DNA of 64,000 bases, from the NCBI GenBank assembly GCA_029204225.1, contig CM055095.1, forward strand, positions 33,660,590-33,724,589. The letters are read 5' to 3'. Both the position numbers and the translations under genes were made by a program. The stretch comes from Diphasiastrum complanatum. Taxonomy: Eukaryota; Streptophyta; Lycopodiopsida; Lycopodiales; Lycopodiaceae. Below the pieces are notes generated by a model. That model searched no databases. It saw nothing but the letters and a program-made list of their open reading frames with translations, and was not told the origin of the DNA. Positions 33,701 to 45,085 of this stretch are shown here, one piece after another. Within the stretch, counting starts at the first letter, position 1; every line of letters begins with the position of its first letter.

Positions 33701-33763
33701 TTTGTCAAATTTAGGGTTAAAAGCTAGCAAAGCTTTGGCAATTGAAATGTTTTGTTTCTTTAA

Positions 33764-34265
33764 TGTGGAAGACTAGCTTTTTGTTTTCTAGCCAAAGAGA
33801 ATAGTCAACTTTGGGAAATGAGCACATATGGCTTCCATTGGTGGATCTGGATGACTAGGCACTCTTCACACGTGTGAAGGCTTGATGGACAGTACACAGC
33901 TCATGGATGTACTTGATCTATAAAGATATCAACCAAATCAATGAGAAGTTGATGTGACATTGGCAATTTCTAGTCTTGCTTGTATTTTCCACATTTGTCT
34001 TGTGTTTTTGTGATTGAGATGCATTTATAAGCTTGAGTACTTTACTCTCTATAAATAAGCCGTACAGGTACTGTCCTCCACACGTGTGAGGCTGCTTATC
34101 CAAGTTTTAATCATTTGATCCATTGCTCTTGCTTTAATCATAGTGTAAAGCATCTAGATCAAGATCTAACACCCAGAAATTGATAGATCTTTGGATTAAG
34201 CAATCAATAACTCTTAATTATTGATAAGTACAATCATAATTGTCCTTTTTCTCTAAAAATTGACA
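33764..34265 (+). repeat. 5' LTR of copia element I
   Basis: The 502-bp LTR begins TGTGGAAGAC and ends AATTGACA, directly followed by a primer site. TATA-like tataaata is at 34050-34057. Palindromes CACACGTGTG are at 33867-33876 and 34079-34088. It interrupts the pol scrap of element E at 33763. The left 5 bp are tttaa; the right partner LTR is not in the window. Confidence 0.82.
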
Positions 34266-34278
34266 TGGTATCAGAGCC
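34266..34278 (+). promoter_or_regulatory. Primer-binding site of element I
   Basis: tggtatcagagcc is a perfect initiator-Met-tRNA-type primer site directly after the LTR end. Confidence 0.93.
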
Positions 34279-34735
34279 AAGTCTAAGAGTGGTCTAAATG
34301 ATTAATAGTTCTTGTGAAATCATTGACAATGTATTGTTTTTGAGTTTTACTTGAGAGGGCGAGTTCAAGGAGAGAGGTATCATCATCACTTTTGGTCAAG
34401 ATCGATTTGTGGGCTGCTGAAGTACTGTCCACACATGTGAAACCATACAAAAACTTTCAAATTAATTCCTTTAGTGTTTTCGACTAAAAAATGTGCATAT
34501 TAGTCCAAAATTCAAGGGTTTTGGTGCATTGTCTAGATCTAGGTTCAATCTATTGAATGCTAATGATCAAATAGTGATTTGAGTCATTGAAGCAATTCAT
34601 TATGAAGCATTAGATCAGATCTATAAGACTGATTTGTACAGATTATAAGTGTGTGTGAAATATCAAACAAAATTGTACTAAAATCAATTTTTTAGAGGAG
34701 TGATTTGCTAGGATATTTGAAGTAGATCTAAAACA
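34279..34735 (+). other. Leader of element I, no coding sequence
   Basis: AT-rich leader with no frame of note. It ends where gypsy gag sequence begins near 34735, so the body of element I is deleted. An imperfect palindrome (cacacatgtga) lies at about 34431. Confidence 0.6.
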
Positions 34736-36900
34736 CATCTTGTGGACAACTCCTATGATCACACATACAATCACGATACAACACTTCCATCTGCTAGTTC
34801 TCAACCATATCAAAACGACAACTCTTGCTCGTGCAAACGGGATGAGTACGAACTCAGAAAATCCAGCACTGCTAGCCATTGAAGATGGTTATGCTATTGC
34901 CACAAGACCCATGAGCAATCGTTGTTTTATTTGTGGTGAAACTGGCCACTTCATGGTTGATTGTGAAGTTAAGAACCAATACCATGCGGAGTGTCCAAAC
35001 TGTGTTCGCAAACTTAGTTTCGAAGACTGTCCTAAACAACCTAACAAGATCCTTCCAGCATGTCATATATCATCAAAACCTGTTAGAGTAAGAGCACAGT
35101 GCCAACACCAAGAACAACAGCAACACATTGCCAAATCAACTAACTATCTGGAAAGCCCCTTGACAACTTCCTCTTTACCCAAAGATTACCTAGAACCAAA
35201 AGTGGAACAAAGGCAGTACAATGAATTTACAGATGAGTTTTTGTGAGAAGAAGAAAATACGGAAGGTCTGTTATCCGCTCAAACTCCCAAAACAGAGTAA
35301 TCCCTACCGGGACTTGAGGTATTCTCTGAACTCCTGCAAGCTCAAATCACCATGCCATTCCACGATAAAATCTTTCACAAGGGTTCAATGCTATATCCAT
35401 CATAGTTCTCAACTACCTACTATTCCTGACGAACATCGATAACCAGAAGAGATTCCTGAAATTCCTCAGATTCCTATGAATCTGATGAATACAGGTGTTG
35501 CTAAGGGGACTAGCATCACTTGTCTATGACCTATAAATAATATCCCATAGAGTCCGCTATCCTTGATAGTGGATCAGATGTCAATATAATGGCTTTGTCA
35601 TTGGAAAAGTCATGGGGATTCCATACCCTTGATCAGCCACACTACAAACTTCGCATGGCTGATCAACGAGTTACAGACCCTGCAGGTCATTTATCGAATA
35701 TCAATGTTCGCATTGTAGGTGTCAAATTTGTAATCGATTGTGTCATTTGACTCCCAAAGTTCTTGAAAACTTTGCGAAACCACATTTTGATCTCTCGCAA
35801 AAGTTTAAAGACTTCACCTTGGATGACGCCATTATCCAGTTACCACAGCCACACTGGGAACCACACCAAGTTTTTACTTCTTTGAAGGACCTGCTAAAAC
35901 AATCTCGTTAGACCTTAAAAATCTTGACGAGGAGATGGATTGAATAGTTCATGTTGGTGCACACCTTTCGTCAGATCAACTTTTTGATCTGGAAACTTTA
36001 CTTCGCAAATACAGGGATGTATTTGCATGGAACTATATAGAAATGAAAGGGATCCCACCTGAAGTAGCGGTCCATATGATTCCTTTAGAGGAGAACACTA
36101 AGCCTATTCGGGCTAAGCCATACCAAAGCTACCCTATTTATCGCGAGTGGATCGATGAAGATATTAAGAAATTGTTGGATGCTGGCTTCATCTATGAAGT
36201 CCAACATACTGATTGGGTACCACTCATTGTGATAGTACCCAAGAAAACCGGCAAACTTCGTATTTATAAGAAAGGCCATTTCCCCTTACCCTTAACTACA
36301 CAAATTCTTGAGGAAATGGCGGGAGCTGAAGCTTTCAGATTCTTGGATGGGTTTAGTGGCTATTTTTTGGTATAAATTGCTCCAAAAGATAGACACAAAA
36401 CCGCGTTTGCAATAGAAAATGGCATTTATGCTTATAATGTCATGCCTTTTGGCTTATGCAATGCCCCTTCAACGTTTCAGAGGGTCATGCAAATGGCCTT
36501 CCAAGACTTGTTACACAGGATTGTCGAATTTATCTCGACGATTTGGGTGTACATTCTTCAGCCAACAAGCACCTCGAGGCATTACAAAAAAATTTCATTC
36601 GCTGCCGTAGGTTTGGGATTTCACTCGACCCTGACAAGTGTCAAATCTGGGTCACTCATGGGGTAGTACTCGGACATATCATTTTGAAGGATGGTATTTC
36701 TACCGATCCTTCAAAGATCAAGGTAATAGTTGAAATGGCCTTACCTGCAACAATGAAGGAAGTTTACGTCTTCCTAGGTCACACTAATTATTATCGCATC
36801 TTTATAATCGGTTATGCCAGCAAGGCACAACTCATTTATTTAGTTGTGGTAGATCCTCGATGGACTGAAGAATGCATTAAAGCCTTTGAGGAGTTAAAAA
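34736..36900 (+). pseudogene. Ty3/gypsy gag end, protease and RT, element G
   Basis: Two knuckles, CX2CX4HX4C at 34923-34964 (CFICGETGHFMVDC) and a second CPNC...C motif just after, end the Gag. Protease has DSG at 35575-35583 (LDSGSDVNIMAL). RT starts near 36000: VAVHMIPLEENTKPIRAKPY, DEDIKKLLDAGFIYEVQ, FRFLDGFSGYF, then after a TAA at about 36373, YNVMPFGLCNAPSTFQRVMQ, and YLDD at 36531-36542 followed by GISLDPDKCQ, VLGHIILKDGISTDPSKIK and VYVFLGHTNYYRIFI. The frame shifts near 36510. The sequence stops at AFEELK, where copia D is inserted at 36901; integrase of what is probably the same element resumes at 53.75 kb. Confidence 0.87.
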
Positions 36901-37947
36901 TGTTGGAATTCTAATCTTCTCCTACTCATCCCTTCACCCTCCTCCTACTCTCAAAGAATTCTATCTCTCAGAGTCAGTCTGCAAAAACATGTATAGTAAG
37001 AAATAGTCAGAACTGCAAAGTTATCGCCAGCCTATGGTTTGACCGAAAGGAACCATTAAATCAATGTTTACGGAGAAGCACGACTCAAACTGCAAACTAC
37101 AAACCACAGGGAGTCGTTAAACACCTTAGGTTACTATCTATGAGCACTTGCATAATCATCAATGGCAACAAAAGTAAAATCCCGTCAACCACTGCAAGTG
37201 ACCTTCTTACGACCTCCGACGAATGACCACAGTCAACTCTCCTCAACCATTTCAAAAACGTACGCAACATGCTTACGGTTATCAACGAAGTCGACTAGCG
37301 ACGACGATTTGCGAGTTCCTATGAAGTCAACTAACAACACTTGACCCATCTCATCGTTTAGCTCCGTAAGTTATCACTTACGATTATCAACGCAAACGAT
37401 CAACTACAATGCAAACGATCAATAGTTGATCGAACGACTAATGGTTGTTCAAACGATTGCGGACAGACTACGACCATCACGGCCTACATCCTTGTACTAC
37501 GACGCATACGAAGGATATGTTACTTTGTACTTCTCCTCCTTCACGATGCTCCAATAATGGATCTACAAATCTTGTTTAAACAGCTATTAATCATCTTGTA
37601 AACTGTATTTACAATAAATCAAAATACTCTGACAGCTATAAATATGTATCTGAGCAAAGAGAAGGGGGTGTTGTTGAGTTGAAAAATTTGTAGATACACA
37701 GAGTGATCAAATGACCAAAAGGTCTTAAGTAGCTAGCTCCTTAGAGTTAGTGATTTATACACAAAGAGAGAGAGAGAGAGAGAGCTAGGACTGTAGCCAT
37801 TGTTTTAGAATCTGTAAGTAGAAATACGCACTTATTAGCACTACTGTATTGTGTTCCGATTCTCTCTATTATACAGATTTGCTACTGTTCAATTACTACG
37901 TTCTTGATTGAATGCAATTGTCTCTCTCACTCTCTTGCACACAAACA
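36901..37947 (+). repeat. 5' LTR of element D
   Basis: The 1047-bp LTR starts TGTTGGAATTC and ends ACACAAACA. It contains a (GA)10 run at 37765-37784. It is not related to the A/B/C/H LTRs and lacks the CACACGTGTG palindrome. The primer region follows at 37948 (a decayed form of tggttatcagag, which is better preserved at 53557). Confidence 0.9.
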
Positions 37948-38199
37948 CGATTATTAGAGTCAGAGGATCGCATGGCTGTCCAAGATGCCTAATGCTTCAC
38001 AATCCTACTGTTACGGCAGTCTCAGACTCCTACTCTGATAACTTAACAAGCTTTTGATTCTATTCCCTAGTCAATTCACATTCCTGAAATCGTAATTACT
38101 ATTGTGTTCATTTTTTTCTTACTGTTGGTAGAGACATCGTTTTTATCATAATAATCTCTCGTGTTCTGCTTCTGTCACGTCTGTTGAACCAATTGACTA

Positions 38200-38690
38200 C
38201 AATAGGTCCACCTATATCAAAAGAAGACTCTACCATGTCTCTTCTTGCCAGTCTTCCATCTCCTACGATAATTTAGTGTTGCTTCTGAGCAATACCCCTA
38301 CGCTGTCTCTCCAAAAATTGACAACAAGCTTGTTGCAAGAAGAAGTGAGGAGGAAATGCTTGTCCACATCTACGAGTACCAAATCCATGACACTCTGTTC
38401 AAACAAGTAGCAATCCAAGAAGAAGAAAGGGTTCAAGGATAAAAAGACAAAGGCTAAATAGCCAGCGTCATTGCAACCACAATAGCAATAGTATAGTCAC
38501 TTATCGTCCAAGACCAGGCTATTTTGCAGATATTGCAAAAGGACCAACCACGACATCAAGGACTGTCGCATCCTCAAGCACAATGAAGCAAAGAAGAAGA
38601 TGCAACAGCACCAAGAAGGAAACTTTGACACAGTCAAAGGATCTTAAGATGAAGAGAAGATGCTGATGGTACAAGATTAATCTAGTAGCC
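38200..38690 (+). pseudogene. copia Gag remnant, element D
   Basis: Short frame pieces suggest a Gag C-terminal half: ISKEDSTMSLLASLPSP near 38216-38265 and a CX2CX4HX4C knuckle (CRYCKRTNHDIKDC) near 38527-38570. Multiple frame changes and stops are present, and the N-terminal Gag is missing or unrecognisable between the leader and 38200. Confidence 0.65.
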
Positions 38691-40060
38691 ATCACTGGTA
38701 TCTCGATTCAGCTCCAGTTCACACCAAGTTGAAGGCCAAGGGTCTATTCAACTGCAATTCTCTGATGGCATCACTAGGCAGCTTAATGGAGTACTTTATG
38801 TACCCAAATAGCAAGACCGCAGATCAGGGATATAGAGCTTTGTTCACTGCCAACTGATGTACTATTTTAGATGAGAAACTCAAAGGAAATACTCTTTGCT
38901 TATAGAGAAAGAAATTTCTACATACTGAATTACGATGTTGCACTTTCTGTGAGTTCTTTAGATGCAAATTTATGGCATCAAAGATTAGGTCATTTAAACA
39001 TGCGCTCAATCTTGTATATGCATCACAATAAAATGGTCAAGGACATGAATATAAGTGTTGTCACCATAGCTAATCAAACTATTTGTGAGAATTGTCTACT
39101 AGGGAAAAAACCTAGAACAAGATTTCCTAGAGGACAAGCCAAAAGGGCGAAGTACATCTTGTCACTGATACACAGTGACTTGTGTGGTGCTATGAGCATA
39201 CCTTCATTAGGTCAAGCTCTATATTTTATCAAATTCATTGATAATTACTCCCGATTTGTCAGTGTAATATTCATTAAGAATAAGTCAGAAGCATTTTGTT
39301 GCTTCAAAGACTTCAAGCAATACCCTGAAAACCAAACTGGTCAGAGGATCAAGGCCCTACGATCTAATTTAGGGGGAGAGTTCTTGTCAAATAAAATGAA
39401 GGACTACCTATCTTCATGTGGCGTGCACCACCAGTTTACTACGAGCTACACTCTACAACAGAATGGAGTAGCAGAGCGTAAGAACCACACACTGTTGGAA
39501 GTTGCATGATCCATGACAGCAAATTCGCATTTGCCTCAAACCTTTTGGGCAAAAGCTATCTCTTTGGCATGCTATCTGAAAAATTCCTCTAGCACTAAAG
39601 TGGGTGATTCCAAGACACCGTTTAAAGCCTACTACGATTACAAACCAAGTCTAAAACACATGCGTGTCTTCGGATGTCTTTGCCATACACAAGTGCCATC
39701 TGATATGAGGAAGAAGCTGGACCTAGTAAGCTATAAAATCATCTTCATCGGCTATTCAAATTCTCACAAGACATATCGTGTTTATGATGTGGTTACGAGC
39801 CAGATCTTGGCCAGTCGTGATGTTGTCTTCCTTGAAGACAAATATTATGATTTCAAACAAAAGCAACCAATACAAGAGACTGCCATAGCAGCTCCACCTT
39901 CTAGTGATAGGCTATGACCTACGATTGTTCAAGCAACGGAGTTCATCCCAATGGCTCCACTTACCGTCAATGGGCCTAGACCCACGATCGTTCAACCACA
40001 AAATACTACGGTCCTAGTCATTCACCAAGGAGAATTGTCTGATCAAGCACCTGCAGTTCG
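38691..40060 (+). pseudogene. copia protease end and integrase, element D
   Basis: HWYLDSAP near 38695 is a protease active site with Ala in place of Gly. The frame 38871-39509 gives LWHQRLGHLNMRSI, ICENCLLGKKPRTRF, LIHSDLCGAM, YFIKFIDNYSRFVSV, IKALRSNLGGEFLSNKMKDY and LQQNGVAERKNHTLLEVA, then TGA, and continues at 39513-39917 with FWAKAISLACYLKN, HMRVFGCLCHTQVP and KIIFIGYSNSHKTYRVYD. The second catalytic Asp (usually in the SDxGGE motif) is Asn (SNLGGE). The integrase is inactive by both stop and substitution. Confidence 0.88.
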
Positions 40061-41693
40061 AAGATCTGTGAGACAATGATAGCAGCCTGACCGATTCATC
40101 TCTCAAGCTTTCATTAGTCATGACGAACCTACCACCGTAGCAGAAGCACTATCAATGCCCAATGTAGACAAATGGAAAGCTGCCATGGATGTTGAGTATC
40201 AATCTCTAATGAAGAACAAGACCTGAAGTCTTGTCATTCCTCCTACAGGTGTAAAGCCAATTGATTCTAAATGGATCTTTAAGCTGAAGCTTAAGCCAGA
40301 TGGATCTATATCCAAATGGAAAGCTAGAATGATAGTTAAAGGTTTTGAGCAAGTATATGGGATAGACTACACTGAGACCTTCAGTCTAGTAGTAAAACAT
40401 CAGTCTATTCGCACTCTATTGGCTATATCTACTGTAGAAGATTTGGATATTCACCAGATGGATGTCCTGACGGCATTCTTACACGGATACATACAAGAAG
40501 ATGTCTACATCTATCAACCAGAAGGTTACATCTCTCAAGGTAGGAGCATCTACTATGCAAATTCCATAGGGCATTATACGGTCTGAAGCAAGCTCCAAGA
40601 GCCTGGTATGATAGAATAAATCATTTCTTGTTGCAGCACTACTTTACCTCCTGCACCAGATTCAAATGTGTATCTAAAACCAAAGGGTCCAAGCTATGTT
40701 GTAATAGCACTATACTTTGATGATTCCCTAATCATCAACAATTCAAATCAGTTGCTGCAAGAAACTAAGTCCTTACTCTCATCAGAGTTTGAGATGACTG
40801 ATTTAGATCCAGTCCATTACCTACTTGGAATGGAGATTTACAAAGATCGCATGAGCAGAAGGATCACCATAAGCCAACAATCCTACTTAATTAATGTACT
40901 TCGAAGATACGGCATGGAAGATTGCAAGCCCATAGACACTCCTATGGATCCAGGATGCAAGCTATCCAAAGACATGTGCCCCAGAACAAATGCAGATTAG
41001 GAACAAATACACAATTACCCTTATCAGTCTATTATAGGTTCTCTCATGTACTCTATGATTTGCACATGACCTGATCTAGCATATGCTGTAAGCACACTGT
41101 CGCAATTCATGTCCAGTCCAGGCCTACAACACTGGAAAGCTCTACAAAGAGTTCTAAAGTACATTTAGTCCTCAAAGCATTATGCCTTGAGTTACAACGG
41201 AAATACAAAAGCTGGACTCTCTTTGATTACCTATTCTGATTCAAACTAGGTAGGAGATGTAGATACCAAAAAATCCACCTCTGTCTACATTTGCTTTCTT
41301 GCAAGAGGACCCATGGATGGAAGGAAGCAGAAATGCATTATATTATCCTCTACAGAATCATAATATGTCACAGCTACGTCAGCAGTGAAGGAGATTTTAT
41401 GGCCTAGAAGACAAGTACAGGATCTGAGATTCTCACAAATTTGTCCAACTATACTCCAGTGTGACAATCATAGTTGTATAGCTCTGTCATTGAACCGACA
41501 AACTCACACAAGGACCAAACATATAGAGGTTCAACTTCATTTTCTCAAAGAGAAGGTTCAAAATGAAGACGTTGCACTAAGTTATTGTCACACAGACAGT
41601 ATATTGGCTGATATTCTAACAAAACCTTTGTCAAGGGACAAACATTCTACTCTAGTAGAATTGTCAAATCTCAATTTGAGTCCATATTCGTAG
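40061..41693 (+). pseudogene. copia RT and RNase H, element D
   Basis: RT pieces: KWKAAMDVEYQSLMKNK, DSKWIFKLKLKPDGS, VKGFEQVYGIDYTETFSLVV, QMDVLTAFLHGYIQEDVYIY, GLKQAPRAWYDRI, YFDD at 40713-40724 (YVDD variant), SEFEMTDLDPVHYLLGMEIY and YGMEDCKPIDTPMDPGCKLS. RNase H: SIIGSLMYS, PDLAYAVSTLSQFMSSPG, RKQKCIILSSTES, LQCDNHSCIALSLNRQTHTR, KHIEVQLHFLKEKV and DILTKPLSRDKH. At least six stops (for example 40998-41000 and about 41167) and a shift near 40540 break it. Confidence 0.9.
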
Positions 41694-42580
41694 TAGCAAG
41701 CTTAAGAGGGAGTGTTGGAATTCTAATCTTCTCCTACTCATCCCTTCGCCCTCCTCCTACTCTCAAAGAATTCTATCTCTTAGAGTCAATTTGCAAAAAC
41801 ATGTAAAGTAAGAAACAGTCTGAACAGCAAAGCTATCGCTAGCCTACAATCTCACCGAAGGGAACCGTTAAATTAACGTTTACAAAGAAGCACGACTCAA
41901 ATCGCAAACTGCAAACCACATGGAGTTGTTAAAAACTGTAGGTTACTATCTATGAGCACTTGTAGAATCCTCAATGGCAACGAAAGTAATATCCCATAGA
42001 CCACCACAAGTGACCTTCTTATGACCTCCTACGAATGACCAAAGTCAACTCTCCTCAACCATTTGAAAAACGTAAGCAACATGCTTACAGCTATCAATGA
42101 AGTCGACCAGCGATGATGATTTGTAGGTTCCTATGAAGTCAACTAACAACGGTTGACCCATCTCATCGGTGTAGTTCTATAAGTTATCACTTATGATTAT
42201 CAACGAAGGAAGAAAATGATCACCTACAAAGAAAATGATCAATAGCTGATCGAACAACCAACAGTTGTTCAAACAATTACGGATAGACTACGGCCATCAC
42301 GGCCTACATCCTTGCACTACGACACACACGGAAGATACGTTGCTCTGTACTTCTCCTCCTTTATGACGCTCCAATAACGGATTTACGGATCTTGTTTAAA
42401 TAGCTGTTAATCATCTTGTAAACTGTAATTAAAATAAATCAAAATACTCTGACAACTATAAATATGTATCTGAACAAAGAAGGGGTGATAGGTGTCGTTG
42501 AATTGAACAATTTGTAGATACACAAAGTGATCAAATTACCAAAAGGTCTTAAGTAGCTAGCTCCTTAGAGTTAGTAATTT

Positions 42581-42584
<4 letters not shown>

Positions 42585-42662
<78 letters not shown>
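42585..42662 (+). repeat. (AG)39 microsatellite in 3' LTR of element D
   Basis: An uninterrupted run of about 39 AG units. The same place in the 5' LTR (37765-37784) has 10 units. Confidence 0.97.
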
Positions 42663-42664
<2 letters not shown>

Positions 42665-42713
42665 AGAACTATAGCCATTGTTTCAAAATCTGTAAGTAGG
42701 AATACGTGCTTAT

Positions 42714-43362
42714 TGTGAAAGATTCAACTAGTTTCATCACATTTTGCAATATTTTCATATTTGGCATATTGAGACCAAAACTTGTTTTAGACCTAGAGGT
42801 TGACTTTTCAAAGTTCAATAGTCTAAATTTCATTCGAATAAATATTTTTGAAAGTGTGAGAAAGATAGAATGCGAGTTTGAGTAGATTCAATTTGAATAA
42901 GCTGGGTACATTGAATCTAGAACCAAAATTGGTAGGGTTAGCATTTTGGTGGGAAAGCCAAGTGGCCAAATAGGGTTTGGACCTGCTATAAAAGGATGTA
43001 ACTCGTGGAGAGAGTCATCTTCTCTCTTCTCTATCTCATTTCATGCTTATACATGGTTCTCTTGGGTTCTACTATCCATTGGTGAACTATCTTGGTGATT
43101 GCTTGCAATTCTATGTGTAGAATGATCTATATTTGCTATTTTTGGATCCACACGTGTGAAATACAGTAGCTTGCTGGTTTTGTATGGACAGCAACAGTAC
43201 ATAATTATTTCATTCAAGTTTGATCAGGTTCTATTAGTATTTGCATCTCAAATTGTGTGTAGATGCTGATTTTTCTACATTGGTGAAATTGGTAGTGTAT
43301 TTCTCTTTCTAACCAAAGATCATTCAAGTAGATTGGAACTTAAGGATCTGAAATCTTTCACA
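42714..43362 (+). repeat. 5' LTR of element B
   Basis: The 649-bp LTR has TGTGAAAGAT...TTTCACA ends. TATA (tataaaa) is at 42987-42993 and palindrome CACACGTGTG at 43149-43158, 162 bp downstream. Confidence 0.96.
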
Positions 43363-43374
43363 TGATATCAGAGC
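43363..43374 (+). promoter_or_regulatory. Primer-binding site of element B
   Basis: tgatatcagagc adjoins the LTR end. It is an initiator-Met tRNA type with A in place of the third base G. Confidence 0.88.
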
Positions 43375-43960
43375 TTGTGTTTCAGGTTATGAAGGAGGAA
43401 ATCAGATCTATCAATGATTTGGTGAATATCAAGTCTAGAGCATGCTAGAGAGGATTCTACACCAAAATCGGATTTTTTGCTTTTGTAGATTGGATCTTTT
43501 GTAGATCAAAACACTAAATAGGTCAATATACTTGTTCAATTCTGTTTTTTGAATTCACATGCTGGATTTGGCCAATTTTTGGATCATTGGTTCAGCCTAA
43601 GTGGTGGCTTATAGATTGCATATCAAATTTTCAGCATTTGCATGTAGATTTGGAATAGTCAATTTTTTGTGATTTTGTCAAAACCCTAATTTTGATTGGA
43701 TCTCTAGATAGTGAGGTTGTTGGACTTCATTTGAGTGTGTTTCAATCTTAGGAAGTGGCAAAAGTCATTAGATTGAAGGTAGATCATAGATTGATCAAGA
43801 TTCCATGATTCTATGTGTTGATTTGCTTGGATAAGTGCTAAAAGAGAATTTGTGAGATAGTTTCAAATCTTGGTGATTTCTTTTGAAAGCATTTGTTGTT
43901 GGTCAAAGGAGTGATTTGTGCATTGAAGCAGGTTGAAAGAGAAGATCAGGTCATTGCTAC

Positions 43961-45085
43961 ATGGCCACCTCAATTGGAGTCATGTTGGAAGCCAATGATA
44001 GGCTTACCTCAAGTAACTATTCATTATGGAAAGTGAGGATGGAGTCACTTCTTGAGATGAATGATGTTTTGGATATTGTTGTAGGTTTGGAGGAGAGGCC
44101 AGCAACACAACAAGATCAATTGAGGTATGACAAGAGGGCCAAGAAGGCTCTACACATGATAAAGATGAATGTTACCAATGAACTTCTCAAGGAAGTTGGT
44201 AAGTGCACATCATCTTTGGAAGCTTGGAATTCATTGAAGAGCTTTATGAATCCAAGTCTACTTCTAGAGTGTTGACTCTAAGAAGGCAAATCTTTTCTTG
44301 TTTGCAAAAGAATGAAGAAAGTCCAAGTACTTTTGTTTTGAGAATGAAAGCATTGAATGATGAGTTAGCTTGCATAGATGAAAGCATTAAGGAAGGAGAG
44401 CTTATTCAAGTGATTCTTAATGGCTTGTTGGATGCTCATGCTAACATTGTTCAAAGTATTGCTATTCAAAAGACTTTGCCAAGTTTGATGGATCTTCAAG
44501 AGATCTTGATCAATGAGGAATATAGGCTTCAAGCAAGAGGTGGATCTACATCGACACTTCAAGAGGATGCTATGTTCACAAAGGGCAAATTCAAGGGCAA
44601 AACCAAAAGCAAGTGGTCTAAAGTGCAAGATCAAGTGAAAGTTTTTTCAAGTGGCAAAAAGAAGGATAGATCAAAGCTCAAGTGCTTCTATTGTGGCATC
44701 AAAGGACAAGCAAGGTAATCTTACTCTTGATGAGGATGGTTTGGATGTGCAAGATGCAAATGATGATGCTTTTGTGATGTCTTCATGTATGCTTGCTAAT
44801 GATGGAGATCTAGATCCTTGGTGGATTGATAGTGGAGCAAGTTCACACATGACCTTTCACAAAGAGTACTTCACTTCTTTGTTGGCATATGGAGATGACA
44901 AGAGGGTGATCTACACGGCCAATGATGGTGAGTGTGCAATCAAAGGAATTGGCACAATTCATATTTCTCTCTCTACAAATAGGAATGTTCATTTGAAGGA
45001 TGTCTTGTTTATTCCATCTATTACCAAGAATTTGCTCAGTGTGAGTCAAATGCTAAGTAAGGGCCTCAAGGTGGAGTTTGATTGA
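43961..45085 (+). pseudogene. copia Gag and protease, element B
   Basis: MATSIGVMLEANDRLTSSNY at 43961 starts Gag; KVRMESLLEMNDVLD and HMIKMNVTNELLKEVGKCTS follow. A 1-nt loss near 44238 shifts the frame to YESKSTSRVLTLRRQIF. At about 44704 a 44-bp deletion relative to element A, flanked by a short gaca direct repeat, removes the His and last Cys of the zinc knuckle (CFYCGIKG remains) and shifts frame again. The protease WWIDSGASSHMTFHKEYF is near 44820-44873. A TGA at 45083-45085 (FD-stop-DA, where A has Arg) closes the frame. This copy cannot make full-length Gag. Confidence 0.93.

Larger units (their letters stand above)
30405..33763 (-). mobile_element. Ty1/copia retrotransposon E, internally deleted, minus strand
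   Basis: The minus-strand order is: a scrap of pol 3' end (33763-33710), LTR (about 33700-32958), gag start (32697), a deletion where integrase should be, RT (31893-31534), RNase H (31503-30764), then an LTR (about 30740-30405) cut on its outer side. The scrap of pol left over beyond the 5' LTR matches 30790-30845. Two copies therefore shared an LTR, as expected after LTR-LTR recombination or a tandem insertion. Target duplications are not visible because both outer ends are lost. Confidence 0.75.

Noticed and set aside
35221-35442. Short ORF between gypsy Gag and protease
   Set aside because: Composition and position fit an out-of-frame reading of decayed gypsy sequence.
42585-42662. CRISPR-like or satellite array
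   Set aside because: It is a simple AG dinucleotide run with no spacers.
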